Shown piece after piece: positions 1 to 11,483 of a stretch of 64,000 bases of DNA (within the stretch, counting starts at the first letter, position 1; each line of letters opens with the position of its first letter). The position numbers and the translations under genes are program-made. This DNA comes from Sarcocystis neurona (taxonomy: Eukaryota > Apicomplexa > Conoidasida > Eucoccidiorida > Sarcocystidae), in NCBI GenBank assembly GCA_000727475.1, contig KL647289.1, positions 223,700 to 287,699 on the forward strand, read 5' to 3'. Under the pieces are notes generated by a model. It did not search any database. It was not told the origin of the DNA and saw only the letters and a list, made by a program, of their open reading frames with translations.

Positions 1-189
1 ACATGCATTTAAAGCACGGTTTTGCGAGTGTGGAATTGTGTACTCTCCAAACTGGAAGTAACTTCGGAGGCGAACGTTTTGTCATGTGAGAGACGTGCCT
101 CAAATGTTTAGAAGCCTTGCAGCATTGTTCGTACACCCCCCTGGCGCATGCGATTTATGCACAACTGGTGTACAATGTCACTGTCGAGG

Positions 190-890
190 GCCGGACCTCT
201 ACAAAATATATATATATATATATGTTCAGCACATTCATTTGATTCGCGTATTTATACACACTCCTTATCTACATACATGTATATATGCTGCGTGCCTACA
301 CAGCAGTGGTGCCGGCCATTAACGGAGATGAGAATGTCAAGTGAATATCTGAGATGTGGCGAACTCTGTATCATCTCAAACCTGTGGAAATACAGCTCGC
401 ATGCATTCCTTACGCGCTGTGCCTTTGGTACAGACAGCGTGGATCTTCCATTGAACGTACGTCAGCATTGCTAGTGTGTCGAAAGCCTTCACATAGTTCA
501 TTCACCCTACATACATACAGTCTATGCAAAAGCTTCTGGTGTCTGTAGACCCGGACAGTACTCCAGCATCAGAGTCACGGATGTGACCCGGAGTGAATTA
601 CCGCGTTCCTTAGAAGTCAGCAGTGTAGCAACAGAAGCAGATCTTCTCTCAAAACACCGTATGCATGTAGTCGTGTCTCTCGTTTGCCCTGTGTCTGTCT
701 GTAGGATTACCATTGTCTTGACCAGAAGCCTGACGGCTGGCGCTGACGCAGACGGTGTACGTAGACCAGAGTTGCGTAACTGCACCAGAACAGCTGGTTC
801 ACTGGCGGCCATCACGAAGTGACTTTAATAAATGAATATATATACATATATATATATATAGATAGATAGATAGATAGATAGCTTTGTAGC
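190..890. repeat. Short TA and GATA microsatellites
   Basis: A TA run at about 206-224, and TA followed by (GATA)n at about 836-881. They are isolated in an otherwise repeat-poor segment. The end of the prominin-like gene may lie among them. Confidence 0.8.
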
Positions 891-3800
891 TATATTAGTC
901 GTCGCGGTGCCAGATGTGCTGTACACTATACCTGTGCATTCGGCTACAGCAGAATTCGACCATTTGCAGTGCTCCTTTGGTTGGAAGAAGAGACCAGAGC
1001 AGACTAGTAGTGGGTGCAATGTCGAAAGAGAAACTTCGTGTGTTCGTATATCACGGCTTGAGCCGTTATTTTCCCGGTTTCGCTTTCCGTGAATTTTTAT
1101 TTCGCTCTATTGAGTGTGCTTCATAACCATCCTTCTCTACACTTGTTCATCCAAAGTACCAGCAATTTTTTCCACGACTTAGACATCCGTATATATTTCT
1201 TTTCTAAGTCCCTCCTTTGTTATCTACCCTACCTCTAACATTTCTATCGTTTCTTCCTCACATTTTGTACCGCCATTTTTTCCACTACTTCGCTGTTGAA
1301 CGTTTTTTCTGCTCTCCCTCTCTGTGTCTACTACTTCCCACATCGTTTGTGTCCCGTTAGAGTTTTTTTCTTCGCTGCCCTTCCATCGCACGTTTCCTAG
1401 CATCAAGTCTATGTTTTCTTACCGTTTCTTTTTCGTAGTTGTCCAGCCAAGTGGTGAAAGTTGCATCAGCTTCTTGAGGGTAGGTGTCTGATATTAAGAA
1501 TTTATCATCTGAGTCCTTTCCTCGGATGGCCGAGAATTTCCACGGCTGCACAAGTTTCTCTAGAGACCGAAGTCCGTACAGCGTTACCGTGGAGCCGGAC
1601 GCCGCGGTACTACCAAGAATGGCCGCGTCGAAATTCCTGTCTTCCAGCTGCACTCCGCTCTGTTCGAGCAGCCCACAATTAAAACAAGAAGAGAGGGTAA
1701 GACAGAGAAAAGCTTTACTCATGAAATCCTCTCAGGACTCCAAAGGTTTGTGCTCGTGTGCGTAGAAACTCCTTTTGAATGGCACGCGCACACACACTTG
1801 TAGAGATGTCACACGTACACAGAATGCTCGCAGCCACATAGGTGCTGGTCGTGGCACAGCAGACCAATTCTGTAGTCGACTGCCTCTTGCTTCCTTTCAA
1901 CAATGTATTAATACGCGTCTTTATATGGAATCTTCAGAACAATCGAGTCACGGCCCTTCACTCCTCTGTTCTCCTTTAATCACCATGTATACATATACAT
2001 ATGTATACATATATGTACACATCACCGAAGCCACACAGAAATATGCGAAAGCAGTGGCAAATGCATTTCAAACACGTCGACGTCTGTTCCTGCTTCTCTC
2101 TCTTCCTGTTCGTTCATATATACATGTACATACGTATATGTAGGTAAATATGGGTGGGTCTCCAACTGCACAACAGTAGTGAGACGCTGGAGGTAGCCCA
2201 ACACGACCAGTACTGTCGTGTGGCAGGCGTGGTCGCTGGTTGTTCGCGCTAAGGTGGACGTCCGCGTGAGTACTATTTCTTGCCCTTTTGATACATAAAT
2301 ACTGTGCGAGACGTGGCACCGGGTAATTCTCCTGCGATCACATTGGCAATCAGTGCGAGCGACCTGTATTCATCAGACTCAGCATTTGTTCCGGTAAAGA
2401 GTGATGGCGCTGCTTCTGGGCAGGCGAAGAGAGAAACACTCTGGTCAAAGAGACAAGCGTCAGTCTGTGTGAAGCATCCCCCTTTCGGTTCTCGCGTGGA
2501 TCTTTGGAGGGGGTACCAGCAACGGACTCAGGTATATCGATATACAAAATTGTTTGTGTCCCCACACATATCATAGGGGTGTCTGATGAAGAATTCATTC
2601 ATTCGTGTGTACGTGTTCTGCAGAAATTGGTGTACTTCCGTGCAACGGGCAGGCAGGCTGAAAGGGGTCCTGCCCAACTTTGCAGAATTTCGAACGGTAC
2701 TCCCCGTGAAGGGTTGAGTTAGTCACTGCTAAGAAGGAGCGTGCATCTGTATGGAAACAGAAGTGCGTCTCTGTAGATGTCTACTCTCTGTATGGGCGAC
2801 ATCTCTACGACACGCTCACAGAGGGAATTTAGTGAAACGCAGCCTTTGCTTACGGAGAGGAATTCCACAAGAGTATTTAGTCGGCTGTTGGGATTTATCT
2901 TTGGGTCATCGAATGATGGGTCTTTGATGTTTGCTGTCGCTGCCCATCCGTAGCCCCGTGCCACCGTCCTAACAGTGTTTAGCTGGTCTGACCACAAGGG
3001 ATCGCAGAACACAGCAGCAGAAGAAAGTGCCACCGCATGGCAATGCGTTGCCTTCCGCATTACGCCTCTATTGTTTCGCCGCAGAGTTCTTTATTTGTAT
3101 ACGTAGACATTGAGCTACGTGGAAGGACACCGTTGCAGCGTACATGATCAACGTATACCACTGTCAGTGTATAAGTATAGAGAGAGACACGGCACACCAA
3201 TTTCCAGAGCATCCCCAGCCACAGCTGGTCGTGACCTGCCGCTTGGATAGACAGAATTCGGCTGCGTTCACACGCACAGATACACCGGTGTACATACGAG
3301 CAAAAGTGTTGGCTAGAGCGGCACGCAGCCGTGACGGCGTCAGTTTGTGTGAAGAGTCACAGAAACGCGGCTTGACACGTGCCTGTGTATGGCCCCACGA
3401 AATCAAGATTATTTTTATGCCTGGCAAGCTGTTGTGGCGGTGAAACGTTGTCCTTGTATGCTTCTATATGTGGGACGTTGATTTATTGTTGACGCTGTCT
3501 TGTCTGCGCGCGTTTACAGCAAAGAGCGAGGGGTACTGAGAACGGGCACTTGCGGTGAAGCCGACAAACAAGTCCAAAACCTACACATGCGGTGCTCCAC
3601 CTATTCATATGAAGGCGCATGGAAACGTGTATTTCTGTGTCTTTGCGTTTTCTCTCCCCTACGCAGTGCCGATTACGAAACATGTATATACGTATGTGAA
3701 CCGAAGTGCACCTTCTTTTTGTCTGGCTTTCTACGGTCGTTAGCGTCTGACACTGCGTTCACCAGGAGTGTTTCTTCAACTTTCGTGTCCACACTATATA

Positions 3801-5244
3801 GGACTCGAGTGCTGTCGTAACTGAACTAAACCATTTTGAATTTTCTCCTGTATTTCCCCAATGTCACACCTTGGACGGCGACCGAAGGGGTAGAAGGTAC
3901 TTTGTTTACAAGGTCGTCTAGCGCAGAATCAACTTGGTGAATCATTGCCTCATAGTCAGGACGGTAACCCAGAATGTCGACCAGATTTCCAGCACCAGCA
4001 CTACCGAAGCATCCCTTGACTAACTGGCTCAGGTGTCCGTCGTCGGGATCTACTTTGTTCATCAGGTCGTCCCAGTTGTTTTCGACGACAAGTTCCTTGT
4101 TGGCGTATTCGCACCCACGGATTGCCGTACTTGTAGCAAAGCCGATGACGCCGGCAACCAGAAGGATGAGAAACATTGAGAAACACAGGACGTTCCATTG
4201 CACGCAAGCGGGAGTGCTCCCCGTCCTGGCTCCGCGGAAAAAGAAGAAAACGACCCAAGCGACGCCCACGCACGCCATGAGGAAGACAAAGGCGTAGGCC
4301 ACTCCAAAACTTACATCGGTATACATCAGTCCGGATGTGACCTGTGGCTCCACTTCGACCAGCGCATCCGTGACATGTTCCAGCACTTTTTCTACCTCCT
4401 CGACTGGAATCACGTCGTCCAAAACAACTGACGGAAAAGTGAATTTGGTAAAAAGCTCCTCGACCTTCGCAGACATATCCAGCGCAGGGGAGGTGATAGC
4501 CTTCTCCAGTGAAGCCAGAGCATCTCCAACAGGATTTCCGATCTTGGCAGCCTCGCAGGCATGACAAGTATGGTGAAACGTCTCCACTTGATTGGAAGAA
4601 TCGCTCAGAGCTTGTTTCACGGCAGTCAGATACCCATTCGACGCAGCGATGCCTTTGCTGAAATCCAAATCCGTCGTGACTTGTCTGCGGAGATCTACCA
4701 CGATGCTTTGTGGACTGTTGGTATCAAGCTTCGCCGACACTTCTTTTAGCTCTCGAAATAGAGGCGCGACTCCCACGAACTGCTCGTTCGGTTCTACCGT
4801 CGTTGTGTTGGAGCCCTTGATGATTTCTTCTACTGTCGTGTACAGATGACACTGAAGTGCCCGCACACCGCCTATGCCATTATACTGAGAGGCGGCCGCC
4901 AGAATGGCGAAAACGACAATTGTCAACAAGGCTACGGCTCCTATAACTGTGACCACGAGGCGCCCCATTAAACCAACTTTGTGCACTCGTTCAGGGATAC
5001 AGAAACAGAGACGCCGACAATACCGACAGCAGATTTTGGGCGTGCAGCAGAACAGCCATATAAAGACCAGTCCAAGCGCCATACACACTAACGCTAAGAA
5101 AACGGCGTCCTTCTTCGCGTACTCCCACACAGTTATCCTGTCGTTCAGAAGTGCGCTCAGATCCTCATATCCGAAAGCATTGTTTAACCAGCCGGAGGTG
5201 ACCTTGTTTATCAAGTCTTCCAAATTGCCGAGCGCGCCGTCCAT
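711..5244 (-). CDS. Prominin-like multi-span membrane protein, multi-exon, 3' end unresolved
   Basis: Exon 1 runs 5244 to 3870 (458 codons plus one base). I start at the ATG at 5244 because it directly follows a pyrimidine-AG acceptor; the open frame upstream looks like intron or 5' UTR. Predicted membrane spans lie at residues about 48-67, 95-118, 313-336 and 351-373. A Cys-rich short loop (CCTPKICCRYCRRLCFC) follows span 1, and a ~195-residue presumed extracellular loop separates spans 2 and 3. This order (TM, Cys-rich loop, TM, large loop, TM, short loop, TM, second loop) is the prominin plan. Phase-compatible downstream exons are 2987-2854 (phase 1, donor GTAAGC), 1659-1423 (phase 0, donor GTAAGA) and, weaker, 779-711. 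A fifth span was not found, so the end is missing or lies left of the window. The prominin assignment rests on topology and the Cys loop, not on alignment; a tweety-like or coccidia-specific family is possible. Confidence 0.6.
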
Positions 5245-5891
5245 CTGAAGAAAAAGGAGACCAGTTAGGCAAGTGCGTAATTCTACATGGTTGAGAGGGC
5301 AGACAATTACTGTCTCACTGGGCCACCGAGGGAAACTGCGTTCGAAACAAGGAGGGGCCAAGGACATGGGGTTACCACGATGCAAGAGGTTGTCTGAAGT
5401 ATTCAGCTCTGAAAGATGAATGTGGTAGCTTGCTCTGCCGCCGGAGAAGCCCTAAAATAGCTGATGGGCGAAAACCAGACGTGTAGCTTCAGAAGTGGAG
5501 AAAGAGCGTCCAAAAAGTATTTGCGAAAGGGTGCGAAATTCTGCAGCCATTCGCCGCCCACACATGAGATTGTCGGTGACGGATACACAAAACTCTACGC
5601 TATTGGGCCATTGAACTCTCACAGTTAAAACTCCTGGGAAATTTGGGCTCCGCAGTTGAGCTAAGGTGTAATCTGAGCGTGCGGACGGTGCATGTGCTCC
5701 TTTGTGTCTAAGTCTTCCTGCACCTGTACAGTGTCGTACTGGTCGTTATACGTGTATTATGAGACCCTCGCGGTAGTTCCAATTCCTAAGTGACGAGGCG
5801 AATTTTTCCTCGCCAACTCAACCGTCTGTGCCGTTGAACGAAAAATCGATTTCCCGCAGTGATGAACCCACACGTTCGTCGTGCACATAGT

Positions 5892-7109
5892 TTAGGTCCA
5901 GCTCAGTTGTCGAAATTGTTCCGTCGCATGCACAAGCCCTGCACAGAGCTCCTCACTTGAAACAGAGTAATGCGCATCTTCTGAGGAGCCACCGCTGTGA
6001 CTCACCTGATTTTGGACGATGTCAACGTACTTGGCGTAGTTGCTTGGTGAGCAGGCCCGCCCTGCAGCTGCTTCGAACTCCGACGTGTGCTCGGCGGCTC
6101 TGGCTTGTAGAACTTCAATTCGACGGCACGTTTGAGCGAGTTCATTGCGACTTTTTTCGTCGATTTGGTCTTCCAGATCCTTTGCTTCCAGAAGCCGAGG
6201 CCAACCAAACATCGTCGCAGAAGCAGCCGCATCGTTTCGTCTTCCACTTGAATCTAGAGTGGTTTCACCTACAGCCGTGCTCCGTTTTGAGATACTACCA
6301 TGTACCGCTTTTGTGGGATTACTTATGAAAGATAATAGCAAGTCGTCTAGCCCCTCTGGAGGGAAGGCTGTTTCCTGCCGTAGAGGTGGGAGAGGCTGCG
6401 CCACATTTTCCTTAGAGTTGTTTGTACCTCGAAACCCGCTAGTGGAAGCGGGTGGGCTGGCTGAAGTGGCTTCCGTAGTGCCAACGACGTTGGGTGTTGA
6501 GACAGGTGATGCTTCCAGTGATGCGACATCCTCAGCAGTTGTGAGGGCAGGCCAACTTGTTTCTGCTTGATCTGCGAAGTGACGGTCTTCATCTAGCTCT
6601 GTTCTCAAACTGTAAGGACCTGTAGAAGCGTCTGATTCTTCGGTCTGTTCTGGAGCGCTAAATGGTTCAATACGATTCGCCGCCTCTGAGATGTCGGAAG
6701 ATGAGGCAATATCCGTTGAACACGTGATACGCGAGGACGCACCATCACCCAAATCCGAAGTCTGCGACTGATTCACGACTTCCTCTGTGAAATTCGAAGA
6801 AGACTTTGCCTTCTGACCTTTTTCCGTAACTGCAGGAACACTCCTATGCGTAGGAGACGCCGCTGGAGGATCTTCCAACGGAGGGTCTTGTTCGCTCCAG
6901 TCTTTCCCATGCGGAGGGTTGGGATTTTCACCGGGAGGTTCTGAAATACGCTCTCTCGATTTGGAGACATGTGTTATCACAGGGCTTTCTTCAGCTTCTC
7001 TTCCACTGCAAGTCGGCGTGATCTCCGCGAGATAGGTGACAAGGGAAATGAGACTAAGTGCGAATAGGAGCCATTGTTGCCGTGTGACGTTGCGCCGCAA
7101 AGGTGCCAT
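5892..7109 (-). CDS. Secreted Ser/Thr/Glu-rich protein, unknown function
   Basis: The open frame codes about 405 residues from the ATG at 7109 (another in-frame ATG lies three codons upstream at 7118). The N-terminus has a basic stretch followed by a hydrophobic core (WLLFALSLISLVTYLAEI), a good signal peptide or signal anchor. The body is rich in Ser, Thr, Pro, Glu and Ala with no recognisable domain. A short more ordered segment near residues 310-370 is heptad-like (LEAKDLEDQIDEKSRNELAQ) and carries a Cys. A strong donor (CAG|GTGAGT) occurs after VQNQ at about 6003. The protein may therefore splice to an unseen exon rather than end at the in-frame stop at 5892; I found no acceptor of matching phase nearby. 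Low-complexity secreted proteins of this kind are common in coccidia, but I cannot assign an organelle or a role. Confidence 0.55.
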   Translation of the reverse strand: MAPLRRNVTRQQWLLFALSLISLVTYLAEITPTCSGREAEESPVITHVSKSRERISEPPGENPNPPHGKDWSEQDPPLEDPPAASPTHRSVPAVTEKGQKAKSSSNFTEEVVNQSQTSDLGDGASSRITCSTDIASSSDISEAANRIEPFSAPEQTEESDASTGPYSLRTELDEDRHFADQAETSWPALTTAEDVASLEASPVSTPNVVGTTEATSASPPASTSGFRGTNNSKENVAQPLPPLRQETAFPPEGLDDLLLSFISNPTKAVHGSISKRSTAVGETTLDSSGRRNDAAASATMFGWPRLLEAKDLEDQIDEKSRNELAQTCRRIEVLQARAAEHTSEFEAAAGRACSPSNYAKYVDIVQNQVSHSGGSSEDAHYSVSSEELCAGLVHATEQFRQLSWT

Positions 7110-7544
7110 GTGGGCCACGCGGGATATAGACTCGCCAGCACAGATTTTTTTCGTGGGGACAAATCATGCACGTATAGAAATTTAGAGACGGGACAGTGGA
7201 CGTCCAACAGACAAGAAGTTACTCTCTCGATGCCGCATGAACACGGGGATGCTACGTGGGTTCAAGCATTGCACACAGCGGTATACTTCCAGGGATGTAT
7301 CTTTATTCGGCTTGTGCCGTGGACTCGACGCCGGTCGCTGTCGGCGTCAGGCTGCTGCACTGCCGTCATCCTCTCTGTGCTGCAGGGAGTTTCTGCCCCA
7401 CAACACGTGCATTAATGGCACCGCGGCGCCAACCTTGGTCCCTCAGTCGCTGCGAATGGTACATCCGGCGTCAGGCAGCGATGTGTTGTTCTGCCTGCAA
7501 TTGTGGATACATGGGACAGTGTGTACAAGGCCATCGTGTCTGAG

Positions 7545-7880
7545 TCAGTGCAAGCAAAGGTCTAGAATACTGTCGAACCTCCTCCTTGCCGTTACTGACT
7601 TCGAATAACTTCTTCCTACTGCGACCCAGCAACCAGCGGACGCGACGTAGTAGCACTGCGTAGTTTCGGGTGTTATTATCGGGACACCCGAGAATTTGTA
7701 CGGCATCTCGTCTCCCGCACCCGACTTCTGCGATGTCGTACCGGGCCCCACCACAACAATCAAGGCTTCGTCTTTGCATCTCCTGGTCTGGAATCGAGCT
7801 TCTTCAACGGACTCTCCCCGGCAAAGTTCAACGCAAGCGCACAGCAACGCGCGCAGGCACGCCACGAGGAACTCGTTCAT
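7545..7880 (-). CDS. Possible small secreted protein or exon
   Basis: The 111-codon minus frame starts with a clear ATG at 7880. The first ~22 residues are hydrophobic and Cys/Ala/Leu-rich (MNEFLVACLRALLCACVELC), like a signal peptide. The following segment has ordered-looking sequence (DEALIVVVGPGTTSQKSG, then a VPIITPE stretch and Cys-Tyr-Tyr). I do not recognise a family. It may be a stand-alone gene or the last exon of a larger minus-strand gene that includes the exon-like frames at 8.97-10.17 kb. Confidence 0.3.
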   Translation of the reverse strand: MNEFLVACLRALLCACVELCRGESVEEARFQTRRCKDEALIVVVGPGTTSQKSGAGDEMPYKFSGVPIITPETTQCYYVASAGCWVAVGRSYSKSVTARRRFDSILDLCLH

Positions 7881-8969
7881 CCACCCTCCACCGCGACAGG
7901 GATCATAGCAAGCAGCGGGAAGGGTGTTGAAGGGGGAAGCGGCCTTCCAGACACCCTGACTGTTTCATTTCGGCGGTGCGGCAGCTAGCGACAGCGGCAC
8001 AACTTTGCGCGATTTCAGGATACGATTGCGCCGCTCTTTGTGACGCCCTGCACAAGTGAGTAGCCGGTATCGTACTTTCGAAATTCCTAGATGAACATAT
8101 TAAGTTGGAAAGAGGAAAAGCTGGGGAGGAACACCTTGGTGGGCATTGTGCGTATCCCCGGCACGTCTTCCGTAGCAGCGCAATCAGACACTTTCAAATG
8201 ACGAAGTTTTCCCGACACGTGACTGCGTCTAGGTAGCACCAAAATTCCCGGGAATGGAGGCACACGCCCGGTGTTTCCATGTGTAACGTCCACCCTAGGA
8301 TGCACTCACAAGAGTTTTTTGAGTCCGCACTGACTTATTCCCCTGAAGAAGAGATGGCTTTGCAAAGACGACTGAACAATTAGACGTCAAAATTATAGTG
8401 CTTCAAAATTCGGATTACCCCCTTTCTGCGAGAAGTTGAAATCGAGTGTACAAAACCGTAGTCCACGGCAACGCCTTCTTTCCTTGCCGGCGCTCACCGA
8501 GAATCACTTCACTGGGTGAACACGGCCGCGCCTTTGGCGCTGCACGGGCTCGCACGCAGTCGCACACGGTAATTTAACAAAACACTTCACCTTTCCTTTG
8601 CAAGATAGTAGGCCTTCTACAGAAGGCGACTACCCCGAAAGCAAGGATGCCGGCCGTGCAGAGTCAAAGTGGTTTACTCAGCACTTGTGTAACCGGCACT
8701 CACAACTGTTTCAGCGAACTAAGGTACGCGATTCATAGACGAGAAGGCGAACTAGCACTCATCCTATGCACCTGTAGGGTTGCTGGCCCTCAGAAGTCGC
8801 GTATAGCGAAATAATATCCGCGGCTTTAAACCAGAAGGTATATCAGGTCTCAATCTACACAGCGGTTGGGCTACTGGCCCTCGCAAACGTTTCAGTGAAA
8901 CAGTGTGTGCGACCTGTTCACCCAGAAGGGATACTATGTTACAATGTACGACGAATGACTGGTAGCACT
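7881..8969. other. No supported gene (7.9-9.0 kb)
   Basis: A short minus-strand frame at 8305-8087 codes a plausible peptide but has no confirming splice context. The remainder shows nothing recognisable: no simple repeats and no RNA gene. Confidence 0.5.
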
Positions 8970-9627
8970 TTAACACGGTGAAATCTTTTCCACACAGACG
9001 CTGGTTACTGCGCATTCCCCGAAGTGCTCTTTCCCTCTCCCCGTGTCTGCCTGAGTTGACTGCGAGAGCTGTTCGCACGTCCCCGCTGAAGGCGAACAGT
9101 TTGCAGACTCCACTACAGTCCCAGACAGTTTCTCTCGTACGTTTGTTGGGTGCGAGGACGCCTCCAGAACTACATCTTGTTCAACAGGTGTTACGTGGTC
9201 CGTCTGCATATTCGCGCACTGCAAGGCGGCTGAGACTTCTCATTTTAGCGAAATGGTAGAGTGGTGTTCGATAAGAGATCCGCAAGGGGGAACTGTTTTG
9301 TCGCGCACCAGCATACTGCCGTTGTGTCTACCTCGACGTGCTTCTTCGCCATGTATCCGTCTGCACAAGATCAGAAAGTCAAAAAGCGTCTGGTGATGTG
9401 TCTGGAACAAAAAGTGCAACTTTTTTCCCTCCGCTGCTACTTCCTCAATGGTCATGGCCGTCTCTGCCTACCACATTGAACGCCCCAACGTCACAGTAGG
9501 AATTCCCGTTGAGTAGCAAGCGTGGCACTAAACATCTGCCCTGGATGGAACTCCGTCGAAAGGGGAATTCAGCTGCATTGGCATTGTTTACTGTGGCTGG
9601 CCATACCCCAGGTTGGAGACATCCTGC
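8970..9627 (-). other. Two exon-like minus-strand segments
   Basis: A segment 9627 to about 9475 begins after a pyrimidine-rich TTTTTTCGCAG and ends at a GTAGGC donor after an AFNV sequence. A second open segment begins after ATGCAG near 9207 and runs to a stop at 8970, coding a hydrophilic Ser/Glu/Cys sequence. The second joins the first in phase 0. No family is recognised, and splicing is inferred only from consensus sites, so these are candidates for internal exons of an unresolved gene between 7.5 and 10.3 kb. Confidence 0.25.
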
Positions 9628-9732
9628 GAAAAAAGGCAACGGCCGACGCGTGAGCAACAGGTCCCAGAGCACCCAGTCTGAAACCGGAACTGTACGGAGA
9701 AGGGCGATGCGTCACCGCTGCTGCCTTTTTCG

Positions 9733-10263
9733 TCAGTAGCGGGTTCTCTGATGTGTGTCCGCCTCGATTTTATCCACTAAGCCCCTAGGGGGTATGACAC
9801 TTTGCGACAATTCGAGGGGCACGCTTACGTGGTCGCGAGATCCAGCCCCTAAGCAGGACAACTCTTGAACGATAGTACGCAACAAATTTTTTCCGGAGAT
9901 CGTAATTGGCGGGGGACCTCCGCGAAGATCTACGAGAAATACTTGCTTGTTGGACACAGATTTTGTTAGGTAACTCCTTTCCATGTAAGAATCCAAGTGG
10001 TAGCCATCGTATTCGAGGAGCACTTGTTGCGCGGTTAAGCGGCCAAAAGCGTGGATGTGAGTGGGTGGGTAAGCAGCATGCGAGGGGCCGCACACTAAGT
10101 GATAAGTTTTGGGCACATCTGTGTGGCGCAATATTTTCGGACTGCATGTTTGACTGTCGATCCAAGGCGATCTACACAAATACACACAAGCGACAAACCA
10201 TTCTCGCGCATGACAACGTTTACGCGTTGGCGTGACTAGCGCAGTTTTTCCAAGCGTAGTCAT
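9733..10263 (-). CDS. Unrecognised minus-strand open frame, probable exon
   Basis: The frame is open for 176 codons. The most protein-like part lies between a possible acceptor (TGTATTTGTGTAG, exon from about 10167) and a GTAAGC donor after an SRDH sequence near 9830. It codes about 110 residues, including LLEYDGYHLDSY and QVFLVDLRGGPPPITISG, which look like a folded domain rather than low complexity. I do not recognise the family. The donor phase does not match the acceptor of the next exon-like segment to the left, so an intermediate exon would be needed if they belong together. Confidence 0.3.
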   Translation of the reverse strand: MTTLGKTALVTPTRKRCHAREWFVACVYLCRSPWIDSQTCSPKILRHTDVPKTYHLVCGPSHAAYPPTHIHAFGRLTAQQVLLEYDGYHLDSYMERSYLTKSVSNKQVFLVDLRGGPPPITISGKNLLRTIVQELSCLGAGSRDHVSVPLELSQSVIPPRGLVDKIEADTHQRTRY

Positions 10264-11483
10264 AGTCCGGCGAAGCTTGCATAGCTCAGCTGCCGCTCAT
10301 CGAAGAACGCATACATAGTTGAGAGAGTATAGTCTTACGTAGAAGCCTTTGCAGACTGCCGCATTACTGGGTGGTTGTCAAGTTAGAATATACTCCTGCC
10401 GCCACAAAAGGGACCCCAATGAAGATTTTGTGCTGATGAACGAAAAAGTGAATAAGCAGTGTTGCACGGGTGCGGAATCGTGAGGGAGCGAAGTGCGCCA
10501 GAAGAGTTTTCGCGTGCGAGGACTCCAAAGGTCACTGTATCAGCGCCCGCATTCGGTTGTAACCTGTTCCTCACTGGATGCCAAAGGCAGATTCATCAGC
10601 GCTATGCGCAGTTGTTCCTTGCTGCGAATGATGCTGTGCCAAGATTTGTCTTCGTGGGCCATGCATACCTATTCTTACAGGCAAATCGCGTTGCCATTGT
10701 ATCCCGCCTCCACTTCTGCAGCTCACCCTTTAGCAACCTGTTCGTATTTGTGTCCATGCTTCGGACTCGTGCACGATGAAAAGCTACCGTGACTTGATCG
10801 GAGCTGCGTTTGACTTTATAAAATCGTTGAGAAGATAACGATTCACTGACAACACCAAGAGTCCCGACCCAGTGCTGCAGTAGTAATTACCCTCGCGGCA
10901 CAAGAAAAAATCCGACTTGTCCTGGTCAGGTGGATTCCAGGACCAATAACGCGTTCACCGTGTAGGGAAGAACCAATTAAAGATCCTCTCCCGTGAATGT
11001 GGTGACCTTTCCAAATTAAACGTAGCTTGGAAAGTCACGCAGGTGACATACGACGTGGAAGCTTAACCCTTCAAATCCTGGGGTGTCACCTCACTGGCTC
11101 ATGAGAGGGGAACGATATCTTTCGTATTTCCAAACAAAGACACACAATTGTACAGAACTGCTTGATGCTGCTCCATAGCGGAAAGGAGACCATTGAAGGA
11201 TTGTTCTCAGTCTGCAGAAGACTGGGAAAACTACACCAGGCAGTTATATCTTAGATCCATGCAGAAAATCGGTCAATCACTGACTTCGGTCCTGTCTTCT
11301 GCATGCACTGGTAAACTTGATGGTACAGGATTCGCAGAAAAGTAGTTCTATTCCAGTGCAAGCCACAGGCAAGGACGAGAACTCCAAAATCCCGAAAACG
11401 CGGCGGCTGCTCAATTTTCCGCCACGTAGGCCACATTTCCGAGTTTTAGATGGTGGTTCCAACCAACGCACCTGCGCTTGAAA
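10264..11483. other. Upstream region of the POC5-like gene
   Basis: About 1.2 kb without a supported gene. Two overlapping plus-strand frames of ~100 codons at 10.46-10.79 kb have no recognised similarity and shadow one another. The region presumably holds the POC5-like promoter and 5' UTR; no promoter motif could be assigned. Confidence 0.45.

Noticed and set aside
4001..4567. 188-codon Arg/Gly/Cys-rich minus frame
   Set aside because: Out-of-frame shadow of the prominin-like exon.
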